Below, piece after piece: positions 32,340 to 42,476 of a stretch of DNA of 64,000 bases. Source of the stretch: Salinarchaeum laminariae (GTDB lineage Archaea; Halobacteriota; Halobacteria; Halobacteriales; Salinarchaeaceae); assembly GCF_023204835.1 (NCBI RefSeq), contig NZ_CP096270.1:1984001-2048000 (forward strand), in the 5' to 3' direction. The position numbers were made by a program, and so were the translations under genes. The number at the start of each line of letters is the position of its first letter. Within the stretch, counting starts at the first letter, position 1. The notes under the pieces were generated by a model. The model was not told the DNA's origin and ran no database searches. It saw nothing but the letters and a program-made list of their open reading frames with translations.

Positions 32340-33659
32340 TCAACACTCGGGGAGCGGATCGGCACCTGCGGGAGGCTCGGTCAGATCCGGCGGGTTCGAC
32401 TGATTGCCGGCGCGGTCTGGGAAGACGTAGACGCGCCCCTGAATCGAGTCGTCGAAGCCGCCGGCGTCCCCGGCGCTACTGGCGACGAATTGCTCCCCGG
32501 GAACGGCGCTTCGAGCCGTCCAGAAACAGGCTACCGCTGGATCGCGCCACCACGCGAGCTGGTCGGGCGATCGCGGATCGCTGACGTCGTGGACTTTCAC
32601 GCCGCCGAAATACCACGACGAGTAGAGACGATCGTCCCGGAGCTCGAAGTTGTGCGCCGTGGTGAACTGCCCGCTCCGGGTGGGTGTAGCGGACTGTGGC
32701 GGATCGATCGTCGCGAGGTGGCCGACGTCGGTCGGATCGCTCGCGTCGTAGAGGTCGATCCCTCCGGACGTGCCACGAACGCAGTCGCCGACGTCGACGG
32801 CCCACGCCTCTCGACCGACGGCCAGGAGGTCGCCGGACTCGTCCGGCTCTGCGAAGTGACTGTTGCCGGGTAGGGTGAGCAGATTCACCTGGAGTTCGAA
32901 CATGCTATCCGCAGTAAGGGTGGCTGGATCCTGGCCGCCGATGTGGCCGAGATGGGCCGGATCGGCAGGGTCGCTCACGTCGACGAGGTAGGTTCCAGCG
33001 TCCCAGTATGGGAGATAGGCGACGCCGTTCTGGACGGCGACGTCGTGGAGCTGCCAGAGCGCGATCGGAACGTCACCCCAGGTTGGATCGACGTCGAGTG
33101 GCGACCACCGACCGACCTCGTCCAGCTGCTCGTCGCTCGCGTTCAGCAGTATGAGCGCGTTGCCACTCTCGCTGTAGGAGGTGAGATAGGCAGTGCCGTC
33201 CTCGAGGTGGCAGTTGTGAATCGGAGAGGCGGTCCGGTGTGCGTCGAGGAGCTGGGGATCTGCGGGATCGCCGACGTCGAACAGAAGCGCAGCGTGGAGT
33301 GAGGAGTCCGCGAGCCCATTTGCAGGCCCAGCCGCGAGCAGTCGATCGCCGTCGACGGAGATGTCCCAGAGCAGTTCGAGCGGCCCGTTCGCCTCGTCGG
33401 CGAGCAGCCCGCGGCGCTCGGCAAGGATCGTCGGTGCCGACGGCGAAGAGAGGTCGACGGTCGCGATGCCGTCGTCGACGGCGAGATAGGCCACGGTGCC
33501 GTCGGTGCTGGTCACCAGCTCTCGTGCACCATCGACGTCGACGGAGCCGATCGGTCCGTACGACCCAGAGCTCTGTTGGGTCAATAGAGAGCCGGCGCCC
33601 ACGACCCCCACCGCCCCGGCGGTCCCCGCGATCCCAGCCAGGAGATGACGTCGTCGCAT
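32340..33659 (-). CDS. Exported LVIVD-repeat beta-propeller-like protein
   Basis: A 439-residue secreted protein with a twin-arginine signal (MRRRHLLAGIAGTAGAVGVV). The rest is a series of LVIVD-type repeats with the recurring VDVSDPADP word (DVGDPADPQLL, DVSDPADPAHL, YDASDPTDVGHL, HDVSDPRSPDQL), expected to fold as a beta-propeller on the outside of the cell. Function unknown; such proteins are found in surface-bound or redox contexts. It ends CxxC-less with a single terminal Cys. Confidence 0.8.
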   Translation of the reverse strand: MRRRHLLAGIAGTAGAVGVVGAGSLLTQQSSGSYGPIGSVDVDGARELVTSTDGTVAYLAVDDGIATVDLSSPSAPTILAERRGLLADEANGPLELLWDISVDGDRLLAAGPANGLADSSLHAALLFDVGDPADPQLLDAHRTASPIHNCHLEDGTAYLTSYSESGNALILLNASDEQLDEVGRWSPLDVDPTWGDVPIALWQLHDVAVQNGVAYLPYWDAGTYLVDVSDPADPAHLGHIGGQDPATLTADSMFELQVNLLTLPGNSHFAEPDESGDLLAVGREAWAVDVGDCVRGTSGGIDLYDASDPTDVGHLATIDPPQSATPTRSGQFTTAHNFELRDDRLYSSWYFGGVKVHDVSDPRSPDQLAWWRDPAVACFWTARSAVPGEQFVASSAGDAGGFDDSIQGRVYVFPDRAGNQSNPPDLTEPPAGADPLPEC

Positions 33660-33832
33660 TGTGATCGTCTACCCATCGCTGACGCCTAAAGCTGTCCGTG
33701 GGAGCGGAGCGACTTCGGTCGCATCCTGCCGACCCCGATCACTCCCTCGACTCCGATTGCGTTCACTGGTGGCCGTTCGGGCCGCGAGCACGGATGCGTG
33801 GCCTTTTGGGTGCTCGCCGGGTACCGTGGCCC

Positions 33833-34849
33833 ATGATATTCGAGGGGCTCCCCGGGACGCCCACCGCCGAGGAGCTCGAGGACCAGGCGTTCTCCCGGGC
33901 GGCCAGAGCTGGCCGGGCGAAATCCGGCGTCGACGCCCAGCTCTCGATGCTCCAGACAGCGGCGAACGTGATCGGAGACAACCTCCAGAACGTGGTGAAG
34001 GGCTGGCCGGACTTCGACCAGATGGACCCCTTCTACTACGAGCTCGCCGACGCGGTGCTCGCTGGCAACGGCATCGTCCGCGTGACGCGAGACGGCGAGG
34101 GCAACGAGACGGAAACGGCCGGTATCGACGCGCTCCGACAGGCGCTCTCACAGGTCGGCTGGGCGAGCCGGAAGGCGACGGAGCTACGCGACGAGTACCA
34201 GTCCCGCGTCGCGAAAGGTGGTGACGCTTCGCGCAAACATCGCAAGCAGGCGTTCGCGCGACTCGCCGACGTCGTCGAACAGGTCGACGACGACCTCACG
34301 CTCGTTCGGAACGCTCGCGAGCAGCTCCGAGACCTGCCAGAGCTGCTCCCCGACGAGCCAACGATCGTCGTCGCTGGCTACCCCAACGTCGGCAAATCCT
34401 CCTTCGTCAACGGTGTCACGCGAGCCCGCAACGAGACGGCGTCCTACCCGTTTACGACGACGGGAATCGGCGTCGGTCACCTGGAGCGCGACCACGTTCG
34501 CTACCAGCTCGTCGACACCCCGGGGCTGCTCGACCGACCTGCTGAGGACCGCAACGACATCGAGAGCCAGGCCGTCAGCGCGCTCGAGCATCTCTCGGAC
34601 TGCGTGCTGGTCTTCGTGGACGCCTCCGAGTCCTGTGGCTACCCCCTCGAGGACCAGCTCGCGCTCCGGGACGACCTCGAAGCAGAGTTTGGCGTCCCCG
34701 TCCTCACCGTCTGCAACAAGGCCGACCTTTCCGAGGAGGTCGACGCCGACCACTACGTCAGCGTCACGGAGAACGACGGGCTCGACGCACTGATCGACGA
34801 CGCGGTGGAGCGGATTGGGTTCGAACCGGAGCTTCCCTACGACGGCTGA
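33833..34849 (+). CDS. NOG1-family GTPase
   Basis: A 338-residue Obg/NOG1-like GTPase connected with large-subunit ribosome assembly. The N-terminal ~165 residues are the helical NOG1 domain; the G domain follows with G1 GYPNVGKSS (~182), G2 in YPFTTTGIG, G3 DTPG and G4 NKAD. The frame is open upstream, but ATG 33833 gives MIFEGLPGTPTAEEL, the characteristic NOG1 N-terminus, and an accttttggg-type box lies ~29 nt before it. Confidence 0.92.
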   Translation: MIFEGLPGTPTAEELEDQAFSRAARAGRAKSGVDAQLSMLQTAANVIGDNLQNVVKGWPDFDQMDPFYYELADAVLAGNGIVRVTRDGEGNETETAGIDALRQALSQVGWASRKATELRDEYQSRVAKGGDASRKHRKQAFARLADVVEQVDDDLTLVRNAREQLRDLPELLPDEPTIVVAGYPNVGKSSFVNGVTRARNETASYPFTTTGIGVGHLERDHVRYQLVDTPGLLDRPAEDRNDIESQAVSALEHLSDCVLVFVDASESCGYPLEDQLALRDDLEAEFGVPVLTVCNKADLSEEVDADHYVSVTENDGLDALIDDAVERIGFEPELPYDG

Positions 34850-34988
34850 GGACGGTTCTGTCGATCGGGGGTTGTACTGGCGACCGTATCTCTGGACGAA
34901 AGGAGTCACTGACGTCGTTACCGACCTGGCTGGCGTTTCGGTGCAATCGGCACGATCGTTTGCTCTCTGCCGGCCGTCGACCGGACGG

Positions 34989-36284
34989 TTAGCGTTCCTG
35001 GCCCGCGGTCTGGAACTCGAGATACCGCACCTCGACGGCAACGTCTTCGCCCAGCCGATCGCGAATCCGTTGGCGCAACGTCGAGGCGATCTGTGGCGGT
35101 GGCGCGTCAGCCGGCTTTCCGATCGTGATCACCGCCCGTTCAGGCGTTCCACGGAGCGGATTCTGGTTCCCCTCGACGTCGACGCTCAACAGCGTGAGCT
35201 GTTCGTACTCCGACACCGTCGAATCGGCCGTGTCCGTGATCTTCTGCTCGGCGACCGCGCCCTGATAGCCGGCGAACGTCACCGCACCGAGGAACACCGA
35301 GAGAACGACGATGACGCCGGCAAGCAGGGCGATCCGCGTCAGGGTCATCGTCCGGACGTCTCGTGCCCGGAACCACTGCTCCGGCCTGTACCCCTGGTAC
35401 CAGAGGACCGCGAGCGCAGCGAGGTTGATCGAGAGGACGTTCACGAGGACGAGCACAGCAGATCCCATCGCGAGCGTCGGCTGTCCCCACGCGATGCCGA
35501 TCCCGACGACAGCGGCCGGCGGAATCAACGCGACCGCGATCATGACGCCCACGAGGGCCGCGGAGACGCCGGTCGACAGTGACAGCGCGCCAGCGACGCC
35601 CGCGCCGAGTGCGATTGCCAGTGAGAGGAAGTCCGGCGCGAGTCGCTCCCGTATCTCTTCGACGGCGAGCACGTCGAGCCCGGGGGGAACGAGGTTCGTC
35701 GCCTGGACGAAGAAGGCGAAGGCGGCCGCGCTGGTCACGGCAGCGACAATCCCCATGACCTGATAGATCACGCCTCGCGTGCGCATCTCGTGATCGTCGA
35801 TCACGGTGCCGACGCTCGCGGCGAGTGCCGGGCCAACCAATGGCGCGATTACCATCGAGCCCACGACGGTCGCCGGCGAGTCGAGCAGGAGGCCGGCGGT
35901 CGCGACGATCGCGCTCACGACCGTCAACACGAGGTAGTTCCGCCTCGCCGGGATGAGGTCGTTCGCGGCCGACCGGAGCTCCTGTCTCGCGATTCGGTCC
36001 TCGTCCGTGTCCTCTGCGTACTGCTCTTCGAGTTCGTCGAACTTCCGTGAGACGACCGTGTTCGCCTCGACGACGATCGTGTAGGAGTCTTCGTCCAGGC
36101 CAGCCGAACGGAGCCGTTCGAGAATCGGCTCGACCGCGCTCGCTGGCAGCGGAAAGTGCGCGACGGCTGCGTACTCGCGACCGCTCGTCTCGTCTGAGAG
36201 CACGTAGTCGACGCCCTCGTCGTCGAGCGCGTCGGTGACCGCCTGCCGCTTGCCGGTCGGGATCGTGACCTGGACGAGTCGCAC
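34989..36284 (-). CDS. DUF389 / TIGR00341-type membrane protein
   Basis: A 431-residue protein. Residues ~1-125 form a soluble ACT-like/regulatory region ([20 protein letters not shown]); ~135-340 hold six or so TM segments including [20 protein letters not shown] and [16 protein letters not shown], the DUF389 core; the C-terminal ~100 residues are again soluble ([16 protein letters not shown]). Function unknown. GTG 36284 is chosen because a ggtttttcgcg box lies ~27 nt upstream. Its start is divergent from engB with 108 bp between. Confidence 0.83.
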   Translation of the reverse strand: MRLVQVTIPTGKRQAVTDALDDEGVDYVLSDETSGREYAAVAHFPLPASAVEPILERLRSAGLDEDSYTIVVEANTVVSRKFDELEEQYAEDTDEDRIARQELRSAANDLIPARRNYLVLTVVSAIVATAGLLLDSPATVVGSMVIAPLVGPALAASVGTVIDDHEMRTRGVIYQVMGIVAAVTSAAAFAFFVQATNLVPPGLDVLAVEEIRERLAPDFLSLAIALGAGVAGALSLSTGVSAALVGVMIAVALIPPAAVVGIGIAWGQPTLAMGSAVLVLVNVLSINLAALAVLWYQGYRPEQWFRARDVRTMTLTRIALLAGVIVVLSVFLGAVTFAGYQGAVAEQKITDTADSTVSEYEQLTLLSVDVEGNQNPLRGTPERAVITIGKPADAPPPQIASTLRQRIRDRLGEDVAVEVRYLEFQTAGQER

Positions 36285-36392
36285 AGCGCCGTCATCGAAC
36301 TGCGCCGCGAAAAACCCCCTGCATCGCGGTGGGGTCGACGCAGTTCGTGTGGAACCACGGAGGCTATCAGCGTCGACTCCCTCGTAGCAGCC

Positions 36393-37013
36393 ATGATCGA
36401 GGAGCGTCCAGATCGGTCGGCCGAGGTCGTACTGCTCGGGCGATCGAACGTCGGGAAATCGACGCTCATGCGCGAACTCACCGGCCACAGCGTCGACACC
36501 GGCCGTCGGCCGGGTGTCACCCAGGCCGCGAACCACTACGACTGGACCGGTCCGGATTTCGTTCTCACCGATCTCCCGGGCTTTGGCTTCATGGAGGGCG
36601 TCGAGGAGTCACGTCGGGAGGAGATCAAGACCGCCATCGTGCAGTATCTCGAGACGTACGCCGACTCGATCCTCGTCGGCATTCTCGTCCTCGACGCCAA
36701 CAGCGCCGTCGAGATCATCGACCGCCACCAGGGTCGCGGGGAGATCCCCCACGACGTCGAGCTGTTCGGCTTTCTGCAGGAGCTCGGAATTCCGACCGTC
36801 GTCGCCGTCAACAAGATGGACAAGGCCGACGATCGAGACGAGACGCTCGACGCCATCGCCGAGCGGCTCGGGCTCCACCCGCCCTGGCAGCAGTGGCAGG
36901 ACACCATCGCGCCGATCACGGCCAAACGCGGTTCGATCGGTCCGATGACCGACGCCGTCGGCGAACACCTCCGTGAGCAAAAGCGAGAGGAGCTCTTGCA
37001 GTTCTTCAGCTGA
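36393..37013 (+). CDS. engB: EngB-type GTP-binding protein
   Basis: A 206-residue EngB (YihA) GTPase, a ribosome-assembly or cell-cycle GTPase. G1 is GRSNVGKST (16-24), G2 in GRRPGVTQ, G3 DLPGFG, G4 NKMD, and the C-terminal SITAKRGS-like [11 protein letters not shown] is G5. Length is usual. It is the second ribosome-assembly GTPase within 3 kb. Confidence 0.92.
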   Translation: MIEERPDRSAEVVLLGRSNVGKSTLMRELTGHSVDTGRRPGVTQAANHYDWTGPDFVLTDLPGFGFMEGVEESRREEIKTAIVQYLETYADSILVGILVLDANSAVEIIDRHQGRGEIPHDVELFGFLQELGIPTVVAVNKMDKADDRDETLDAIAERLGLHPPWQQWQDTIAPITAKRGSIGPMTDAVGEHLREQKREELLQFFS

Positions 37014-37071
37014 GGCCGCGTACGTACTATCGGTGCGGTAGAACTACGGGTACAGCAGCCCCGCAGCAGAG

Positions 37072-37503
37072 TTACTCTTCGTCGGATCGCTCGTCGGCGG
37101 CGTTGGTTCGGGCCTCTTCGGCGCGGCCGGCGCTGTCGCCGTCGGTGTCGTCGCCGTCGGCCGCCTCGGCGTCGCCGTCGTCTGTGCCCGCAGTTTCGGG
37201 CTCGGGAACCGCAGTCTCCCCGCCCGCGGCGTCGTCGCCAGTGGCGCCGCCGCCCGACTGTAGCGCACTCGGCGCCGAGATCGGCTCCTCTCGACCAGGG
37301 ATGACCTCTTTTGGATCCGGGCCCGTCGGCGTCGTATTGCTCGTTCCGAGGCGATCGGCCCAGGATTCGGAGAATGCCGGGAGCACCGAGACGACGATCA
37401 TCGCGAGGACGGCCAGTGCCATCGCGATGCCGCCTGCGATTCCGGCGTTGGCGATGAGCTCCTGGCGTCCGAACCCGAAGACGAGCGGCAGAACGTCCAT
37501 CAT
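37072..37503 (-). CDS. Single-TM protein with acidic tail, unknown
   Basis: A 143-residue protein: a short extracytoplasmic-type start (MMDVLPLVFGFGRQELI), one TM segment (~20-42, GIAGGIAMALAVLAMIVVSVL), then a ~100-residue low-complexity tail of Asp/Glu/Ala/Thr. The tail looks disordered. No family recognised. It overlaps no other gene and converges with engB. Confidence 0.6.
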   Translation of the reverse strand: MMDVLPLVFGFGRQELIANAGIAGGIAMALAVLAMIVVSVLPAFSESWADRLGTSNTTPTGPDPKEVIPGREEPISAPSALQSGGGATGDDAAGGETAVPEPETAGTDDGDAEAADGDDTDGDSAGRAEEARTNAADERSDEE

Positions 37504-37709
37504 GGCTGGGGATGGGGAGGCGCCCCCACTAAGCGTTTCGGACCGGTGGTGCTGGGAACACGTCGTTCGCGGTCAGTTCGGTTCGCTGGTCGGTTCCGGC
37601 ACGGTCCCGTTCTCCCGGCCAGTGCGGATCTGAGCTGCTCCGTGCGGTCGTGCACCCCGAGGGTCGTCCAGCGTCAGTGTTTTTCCGTACAGGCACGTAC
37701 GATGGACCG

Positions 37710-38087
37710 ATGAGTAACACCGAAGACGCCGAGATCGAATCAACGCCGGGGGACGAGGGCGCCAGCACGCCCGCCGAGCCGATCCACGTGGAGGACGACG
37801 CCCACTTCGAGGAGCTCCTCGACACCTACGACGTCGTACTCGTCGACTTCTACGCCGACTGGTGTGGTCCCTGTGACATGCTCGAGCCGATCGTCGAGGA
37901 CGTCGCCGCCGAGAGCGAAGCGGCCGTCGCGAAGCTGGACATCGACCAGCTACAGGAGATTGCGCAGTCCTACGGCGTCCGGAGCGTCCCGACCCTCATC
38001 GTGTTCGCCGACGGTGAGCAGGCCGAACAGCTCGTCGGCGTTCAGGAGAAGGGAACGATCCTCGACCTGATCGCTCGCGTCGAGTAG
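37710..38087 (+). CDS. trxA: Thioredoxin
   Basis: A 125-residue thioredoxin that reduces protein disulfides. The active site WCGPC (C52, C55) follows VLVDFYAD; the cis-proline lies in VRSVPTLIVFADG. The first ~25 residues are an acidic extension not found in short thioredoxins. ATG 37710 is supported by a gtgtttttcc box at 37678-37687. Confidence 0.93.
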   Translation: MSNTEDAEIESTPGDEGASTPAEPIHVEDDAHFEELLDTYDVVLVDFYADWCGPCDMLEPIVEDVAAESEAAVAKLDIDQLQEIAQSYGVRSVPTLIVFADGEQAEQLVGVQEKGTILDLIARVE

Positions 38088-38401
38088 AGCGGGCGGTTCG
38101 AACGCGGCGAAGCGTCTTTCATTTTCAGTTCTCCCGCCTCCGTTTCGTTCTCCCCGTCCAGTTTTTACGTTCCATTTCTGTCCCCGGCCGAGACAGCCGA
38201 CGGAGTATCTCGACGGGGTACTGGCCAGTGGCTTCGATACCGACGCGTCCGCGTATCCAGTTTTCAGCACGCAGAACCGATCCGTCGCACGACTGCCGAC
38301 CGTTTCGAACCGTTTAATCCGGCAAAACTGGCGTTAACCGTCCTGAATTCGGTGCGTCGGCCGACCCGGTTGATGTATCTGTGTTCCCTTGACCTCTACA
38401 C
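38088..38401. other. Intergenic region between trxA and DUF4382 gene
   Basis: No gene seen. It starts with a T-rich stretch (38117-38180, repeated tttt and ttctcc words), a likely terminator zone for trxA, and ends with possible promoter elements (cgtttaatcc near 38310 and ttgatgtatc near 38371) before the lipoprotein ATG. Confidence 0.4.
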
Positions 38402-39517
38402 ATGCAACCAAACGATAGTACGCCCGATACGCTGGTCGACCGCCGCGAGTATCTCCGCCTCACTGGTGCCCTCGCCGCGGGCGCTACGGCCGGACTCGCT
38501 GGCTGTGCGGACAGAATTCCAGGCTCGGACTCCGACTCCTCGAACGACGGTAGCGGGTCGAGTACCGGGCTTCTCTCGACAGCGGTCTCGGACGATCCCG
38601 GCGACATCGGCGATTTCGAGTCGTGTATCGTGACGCTCGACGGCATCTGGGTCGGTCCAAAGACGGACTCCGGCGACGATGAGAGCGACACCGAGTCCAC
38701 CGATGAGGACGGCGAGGAGACGGACGACGGTGACGGCGGGAACACGACCGAACAGGACGACGAAGGGAACGGACCGCCCGAGCAGGCGAGCGGCAACGGA
38801 AACAGCTCAAGCGGCGACACCGCGTCGGGATCCCAGAGCAACGAGACCGACGACGATCCCGACAGCGACGACGCAGACGACACTGACGACGAGGACGGCG
38901 GCGCAGACGATGACGACGATGAAACGGACGGAGAGAACGAGGCCGAGGAATCCGACGCCGACGACTCCGAGGACGACTCCGGCGGTCGAACCTACTACGG
39001 GTTCGACGAGCCCCAGGAGGCCGACCTCACGCAGCTCCAGGGCGACGCCCAGCAGCTGGTCGGCGAACACGAACTCGAGGTCGCTACCTACCAGTTCCTC
39101 CAGCTGGACATCGCAGGCATCAGTGGCACCCTCACCGACGGTAGCGAGGCCGAGGTGGATACGCCCGGCAACGCACCGCTGAAGTTCAACCAATCCTTCG
39201 ACGTGCGAGAAGGGTACCGAACCACCTTCCTGGCCGACTTCACGCCGGTCCGGCGCGGCAACGGTTCCTACCTGTTCAAGCCCGTCGCGACCGAGACTGA
39301 GGTTAGCTACCAGAAGATCGAATCCGACGGCTCGGGGGGAACTGACGGTGGTAATACGACCGATGGCAACGGTACCACTGGCGGAAACACGACTGACGGA
39401 GGGAACACCACCACTGACGGCGGCAACACGTCCGATGGCGGCGGGAGCACTGGCGGCAACACGACTGACGGGAACACCACGGACGACGGCAACACCACGA
39501 ACTCCAGCGGGAGCTAG
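38402..39517 (+). CDS. DUF4382 Tat lipoprotein with acidic insert and NTT tail
   Basis: A 371-residue surface lipoprotein: Tat signal (VDRREYLRLTGAL) and lipobox ending at C35. The DUF4382-like core begins DFESCIVTLDGIWVG (~73) but is interrupted at ~88-195 by a ~105-residue, almost purely Asp/Glu/Ser/Gly/Asn insert, then resumes at TYYGFDEPQEADLTQLQG and ends near YQKIESDG. The last ~60 residues repeat GGNTTDG; each NTT is a potential N-glycosylation site. Anchored in the membrane and extending into the S-layer zone; function unknown. Confidence 0.8.
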   Translation: MQPNDSTPDTLVDRREYLRLTGALAAGATAGLAGCADRIPGSDSDSSNDGSGSSTGLLSTAVSDDPGDIGDFESCIVTLDGIWVGPKTDSGDDESDTESTDEDGEETDDGDGGNTTEQDDEGNGPPEQASGNGNSSSGDTASGSQSNETDDDPDSDDADDTDDEDGGADDDDDETDGENEAEESDADDSEDDSGGRTYYGFDEPQEADLTQLQGDAQQLVGEHELEVATYQFLQLDIAGISGTLTDGSEAEVDTPGNAPLKFNQSFDVREGYRTTFLADFTPVRRGNGSYLFKPVATETEVSYQKIESDGSGGTDGGNTTDGNGTTGGNTTDGGNTTTDGGNTSDGGGSTGGNTTDGNTTDDGNTTNSSGS

Positions 39518-39658
39518 AGTTCCACCTGCGTTCACTCGATTCAGGCGCAGACCCCTCACACAGACTCTCTGTTTCTTTTACCGATCTCTCCTCCCTCTCC
39601 GGTCTTCACTCCGAGCACCGCCGCCGCTGCAACGCGGTCAATTGGTCCAGAACTCCGA

Positions 39659-40990
39659 TCAGTCGGTCGAATCTGGCTCCGGCCTCGCGGCGTTACCGGT
39701 TCCCGGCCGAATCGAGCCGGTCTCCACGTAGACGCCAGCGAGCAACGCGACTCCCGCGAGTGCCGGGAGCAGGGCACAGGCAGCGTAGATGCCGCCGAAC
39801 CCGATCACGTCGACCAGCGGTAGGGAGATCAGCGGGCCGAGCCCGCCGCCGATGTCGCCAAAGACGTTGTTCGTTCCCATCGCACGGCCGGTCCGCTCAG
39901 TGGGCGTGAGATCCGCCAGCAATGCAGTCATCGGCCCGCTGACCCCACCCTGGCCAGCGCCGACCAGAACGCACGCGACGCCGAGGGCGATGGCCGGGGA
40001 GAGGATCTCGTCGGTGGCACCGGTGTCCACGGCCGCGAGCAGGAGGAAACCGACGACTGAGACGCCGAGGAACCCGAGCAGGATCGGCACACGCGAGTCG
40101 AGCACGTCACTGGCCTTGCCGCCGCCCAGCATACACGCTGCGGCTGCGAGCACTGTGATGGCCATGTAGGCGCCGGAGGATCCCTGGGCGTTCAGTCCGA
40201 GGACGCCGACGTCGATCGCGTCGAGGAAGAGCACCAGCGTCGCGAACAGCGCGCCGATGTAGGCGAACAGGACCGCGAAGTTGACAGCGCCGACGGTCAG
40301 CGTCGGAATCGCCGTATCGACGTCCCAGGGTTTGACGGTATCGCGTTCGGTCTCGACGTGGGTCTCGGGGACCGTGAGATAGGCGAGGACGCTCGCGAAC
40401 AGCGCGAACGTGGCGGCGACCCAGAAGGCGGCCTGCACGCTCGCCAGTTCGCTGACGACGCCGCCGAGGACGAGCCCCGCGGGGAACCCCAGCACGATTC
40501 CGCCGCGAACGATTCCCATGTCCATCCCGCGCGAGCCGCCGGAGGAGACGTCCGTCGCGATGGTATAGGCCGTGGCGAAGACCAGCGCACTTCCCAGCCC
40601 CCAGCAGACGCGCGCGAGAATGAACCACCACTCAGCGCCGGTAAGATCGATGCCGCCGAGGATCACCGGTCCGGCCGCGTCCATCCGGAGCGCGAGCACG
40701 TAGCCGGCGGTGGCGATGCCCTCGATGGCTAGCCCGACGACGAACGGCGTCCGTGTGCCGATCCGGTCGACGAGAGCGCCTGCTGGCGCGTTGGCGACGA
40801 GGCGGACGAACCGATTGGCGCTCAGAATGATGCCGACGAGAAACGGTGTGATCCCGAGGACTGCTCCGAGATTTGGGAGGATGGGAAAGACGACGCCGCC
40901 ACCGAAGCCGACGAAGAAGGTGCTCGCAACGACGGCGCCGAGGACCCTGCGGTCGCTACTCACAGGCGGCCACCCCGCGGGAGCGGGCAC
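39659..40990 (-). CDS. MFS transporter
   Basis: A 443-residue major-facilitator protein with ~12 TM segments. NAPAGALVDRIGTRTPFVVG is the loop 2-3 motif that marks the family. The last ~20 residues are a polar tail. Overall similarity is to drug/sugar-phosphate-type MFS; substrate unknown. GTG 40990 is used; GTG 40963 (MSSDRRVLGAVVAS) is equally possible and no TATA box decides between them. Confidence 0.85.
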   Translation of the reverse strand: MPAPAGWPPVSSDRRVLGAVVASTFFVGFGGGVVFPILPNLGAVLGITPFLVGIILSANRFVRLVANAPAGALVDRIGTRTPFVVGLAIEGIATAGYVLALRMDAAGPVILGGIDLTGAEWWFILARVCWGLGSALVFATAYTIATDVSSGGSRGMDMGIVRGGIVLGFPAGLVLGGVVSELASVQAAFWVAATFALFASVLAYLTVPETHVETERDTVKPWDVDTAIPTLTVGAVNFAVLFAYIGALFATLVLFLDAIDVGVLGLNAQGSSGAYMAITVLAAAACMLGGGKASDVLDSRVPILLGFLGVSVVGFLLLAAVDTGATDEILSPAIALGVACVLVGAGQGGVSGPMTALLADLTPTERTGRAMGTNNVFGDIGGGLGPLISLPLVDVIGFGGIYAACALLPALAGVALLAGVYVETGSIRPGTGNAARPEPDSTD

Positions 40991-41101
40991 ACTGCGACGG
41001 TCCCCGGATCCATGTCGATGAGTACTCCGGGCAGTCCGCGAAAGTCGGTTTCGGTTCGAAGCATCTACCCGCGTCGCACGTGGCCCGCCGCCGAACCGCG
41101 G

Positions 41102-42166
41102 TTAGACGTCCCGCTCGACGACGAACTCGGTGAATGCGCGGAGGTCGGACTCGGGACCCTCAGCGAGGTCGAGGTCGTCCAGCTGTCCGCGAGCGTCCGC
41201 AGCGAGTTCGAGTGCAGTATCGCGTGCGAACTCGACGCTGTTCGCAGACTGGAGGATCTCGATCGCCTCGAGGATCTCGTCGTCGGTGTTGGCGTCGGCG
41301 GCCAGAATTTCGGCCAGCCGGTCGGCCTCCTCTTCGGGCGCGTGCTCGATCGCGTGGATCGCCATCAGCGTCTTCTTCCCTTCGCGGACGTCGTTGCCGA
41401 ACTCCTTGCCGAACTCGCCGGCCTCGCCGAGCGAGTGCTCCACGTCGAGAATGTCGTCACCGATCTGGAAGGCCACGGACACCTTCTCCGCGTACTGCGC
41501 GACGGCGCGCTCGGTTTCGTCGTCTTGCTCGGTGACGATCGCTGCGAGTCGGGCCACGATGCGCCCCAGGCAGCCGGTCTTGCACGCGCACATCTCGAGA
41601 TACTCCTCCTCGTCGATGCGGATCTCCTGTTCGTTGTGCCAGCAGATGTCCATCCCCTGGCCGAGGTGGGTCCGGTTGAGCTCGTGCATCAGCATCTCGT
41701 AAGCCTGCAGACGCGTGTCGCTACCCAGCTCACCCGGATCGTGGGTGACGATCTTCAGTGGGATGAAGTACATCGCGTTGCCGGCGTTGAGAGCGATATC
41801 CTGCCCGAACTCGTGGTGAAGTGCGGGCGCACCGCGGCGCATCGAGGCACCGTCCTCGACGTCGTCGACGATGATCGTTCCGTTGTGGAGGATCTCGGGG
41901 ATCGTCGCGTAGGGAAGGTAGTTCTCTGGCTCCTCGCCGAAGGCGTCGACGAGCACGAGAAAGAGTACGGCGCGCCAGCGCTTTCCGCCCCGATCGAGCA
42001 GATCCCAGATCGGGTCTGCCAGTGCAGTCTGGATCGCCTGGGGGTCGTAGCTGTAGGAGGGTTCGCCGAAGTACTCCTCGAGATAGGCTTCGTCGATTTC
42101 CCGTGGGAGGACCTCCTCGATGGCTTCGTCGACGTCGGGCCGCCATTCGGCGAGGGTCTCCCGCAT
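41102..42166 (-). CDS. Polyprenyl diphosphate synthase (divergent)
   Basis: A 354-residue E-type prenyltransferase that condenses isopentenyl diphosphate with an allylic diphosphate. The first Asp-rich motif is DDVED in HNGTIIVDDVEDGASMRRG; the second is GDDILD; GGKRWRAVL is the IPP-binding segment. The residue five before the first motif is Gly, whereas it is Phe in the IdsA at 46186-47241, so a longer product is plausible. ATG 42166 gives MRETLAEWRPDVDEAIEEVL. Cysteines (CACKTGC) near the middle are unusual for the family. Confidence 0.85.
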   Translation of the reverse strand: MRETLAEWRPDVDEAIEEVLPREIDEAYLEEYFGEPSYSYDPQAIQTALADPIWDLLDRGGKRWRAVLFLVLVDAFGEEPENYLPYATIPEILHNGTIIVDDVEDGASMRRGAPALHHEFGQDIALNAGNAMYFIPLKIVTHDPGELGSDTRLQAYEMLMHELNRTHLGQGMDICWHNEQEIRIDEEEYLEMCACKTGCLGRIVARLAAIVTEQDDETERAVAQYAEKVSVAFQIGDDILDVEHSLGEAGEFGKEFGNDVREGKKTLMAIHAIEHAPEEEADRLAEILAADANTDDEILEAIEILQSANSVEFARDTALELAADARGQLDDLDLAEGPESDLRAFTEFVVERDV

Positions 42167-42476
42167 ACTCGCCAGTGGAGCAGGGAGGTGCAAAAAGGTT
42201 CAGACACGCGGGCGCGCCCGTAGATCGGTGAAAATCGACCGATGACTCTACGATCAAGAGCCCCGTCGGTCAGTTAGCGCCGATCGGTTGACCGTGCTGG
42301 TGTTCGGGCCACACGGATCGAGCGAGTGCCGTCGGTCAGTCCACGACGGCCGAGCGAGCGGACTGGTCGTCGGTCGATCACGACACGACGAGCGTCCTGA
42401 CGGTCAGGTACCGAGGATCGGACCTGCCGACGGTCGGTCCACGGCGCATATAACCGGTGAGTACGAAGCGGGCGCT
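42167..42476. repeat. Intergenic region with degenerate gacggtc repeats
   Basis: No gene seen. From about 42262 the sequence repeats ccgtcggtcagt (42264 and ~42329) and many gacggtcgg-like words. It is followed by a TATA-like gcatataacc about 27 nt before the ATG at 42477. Confidence 0.5.
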
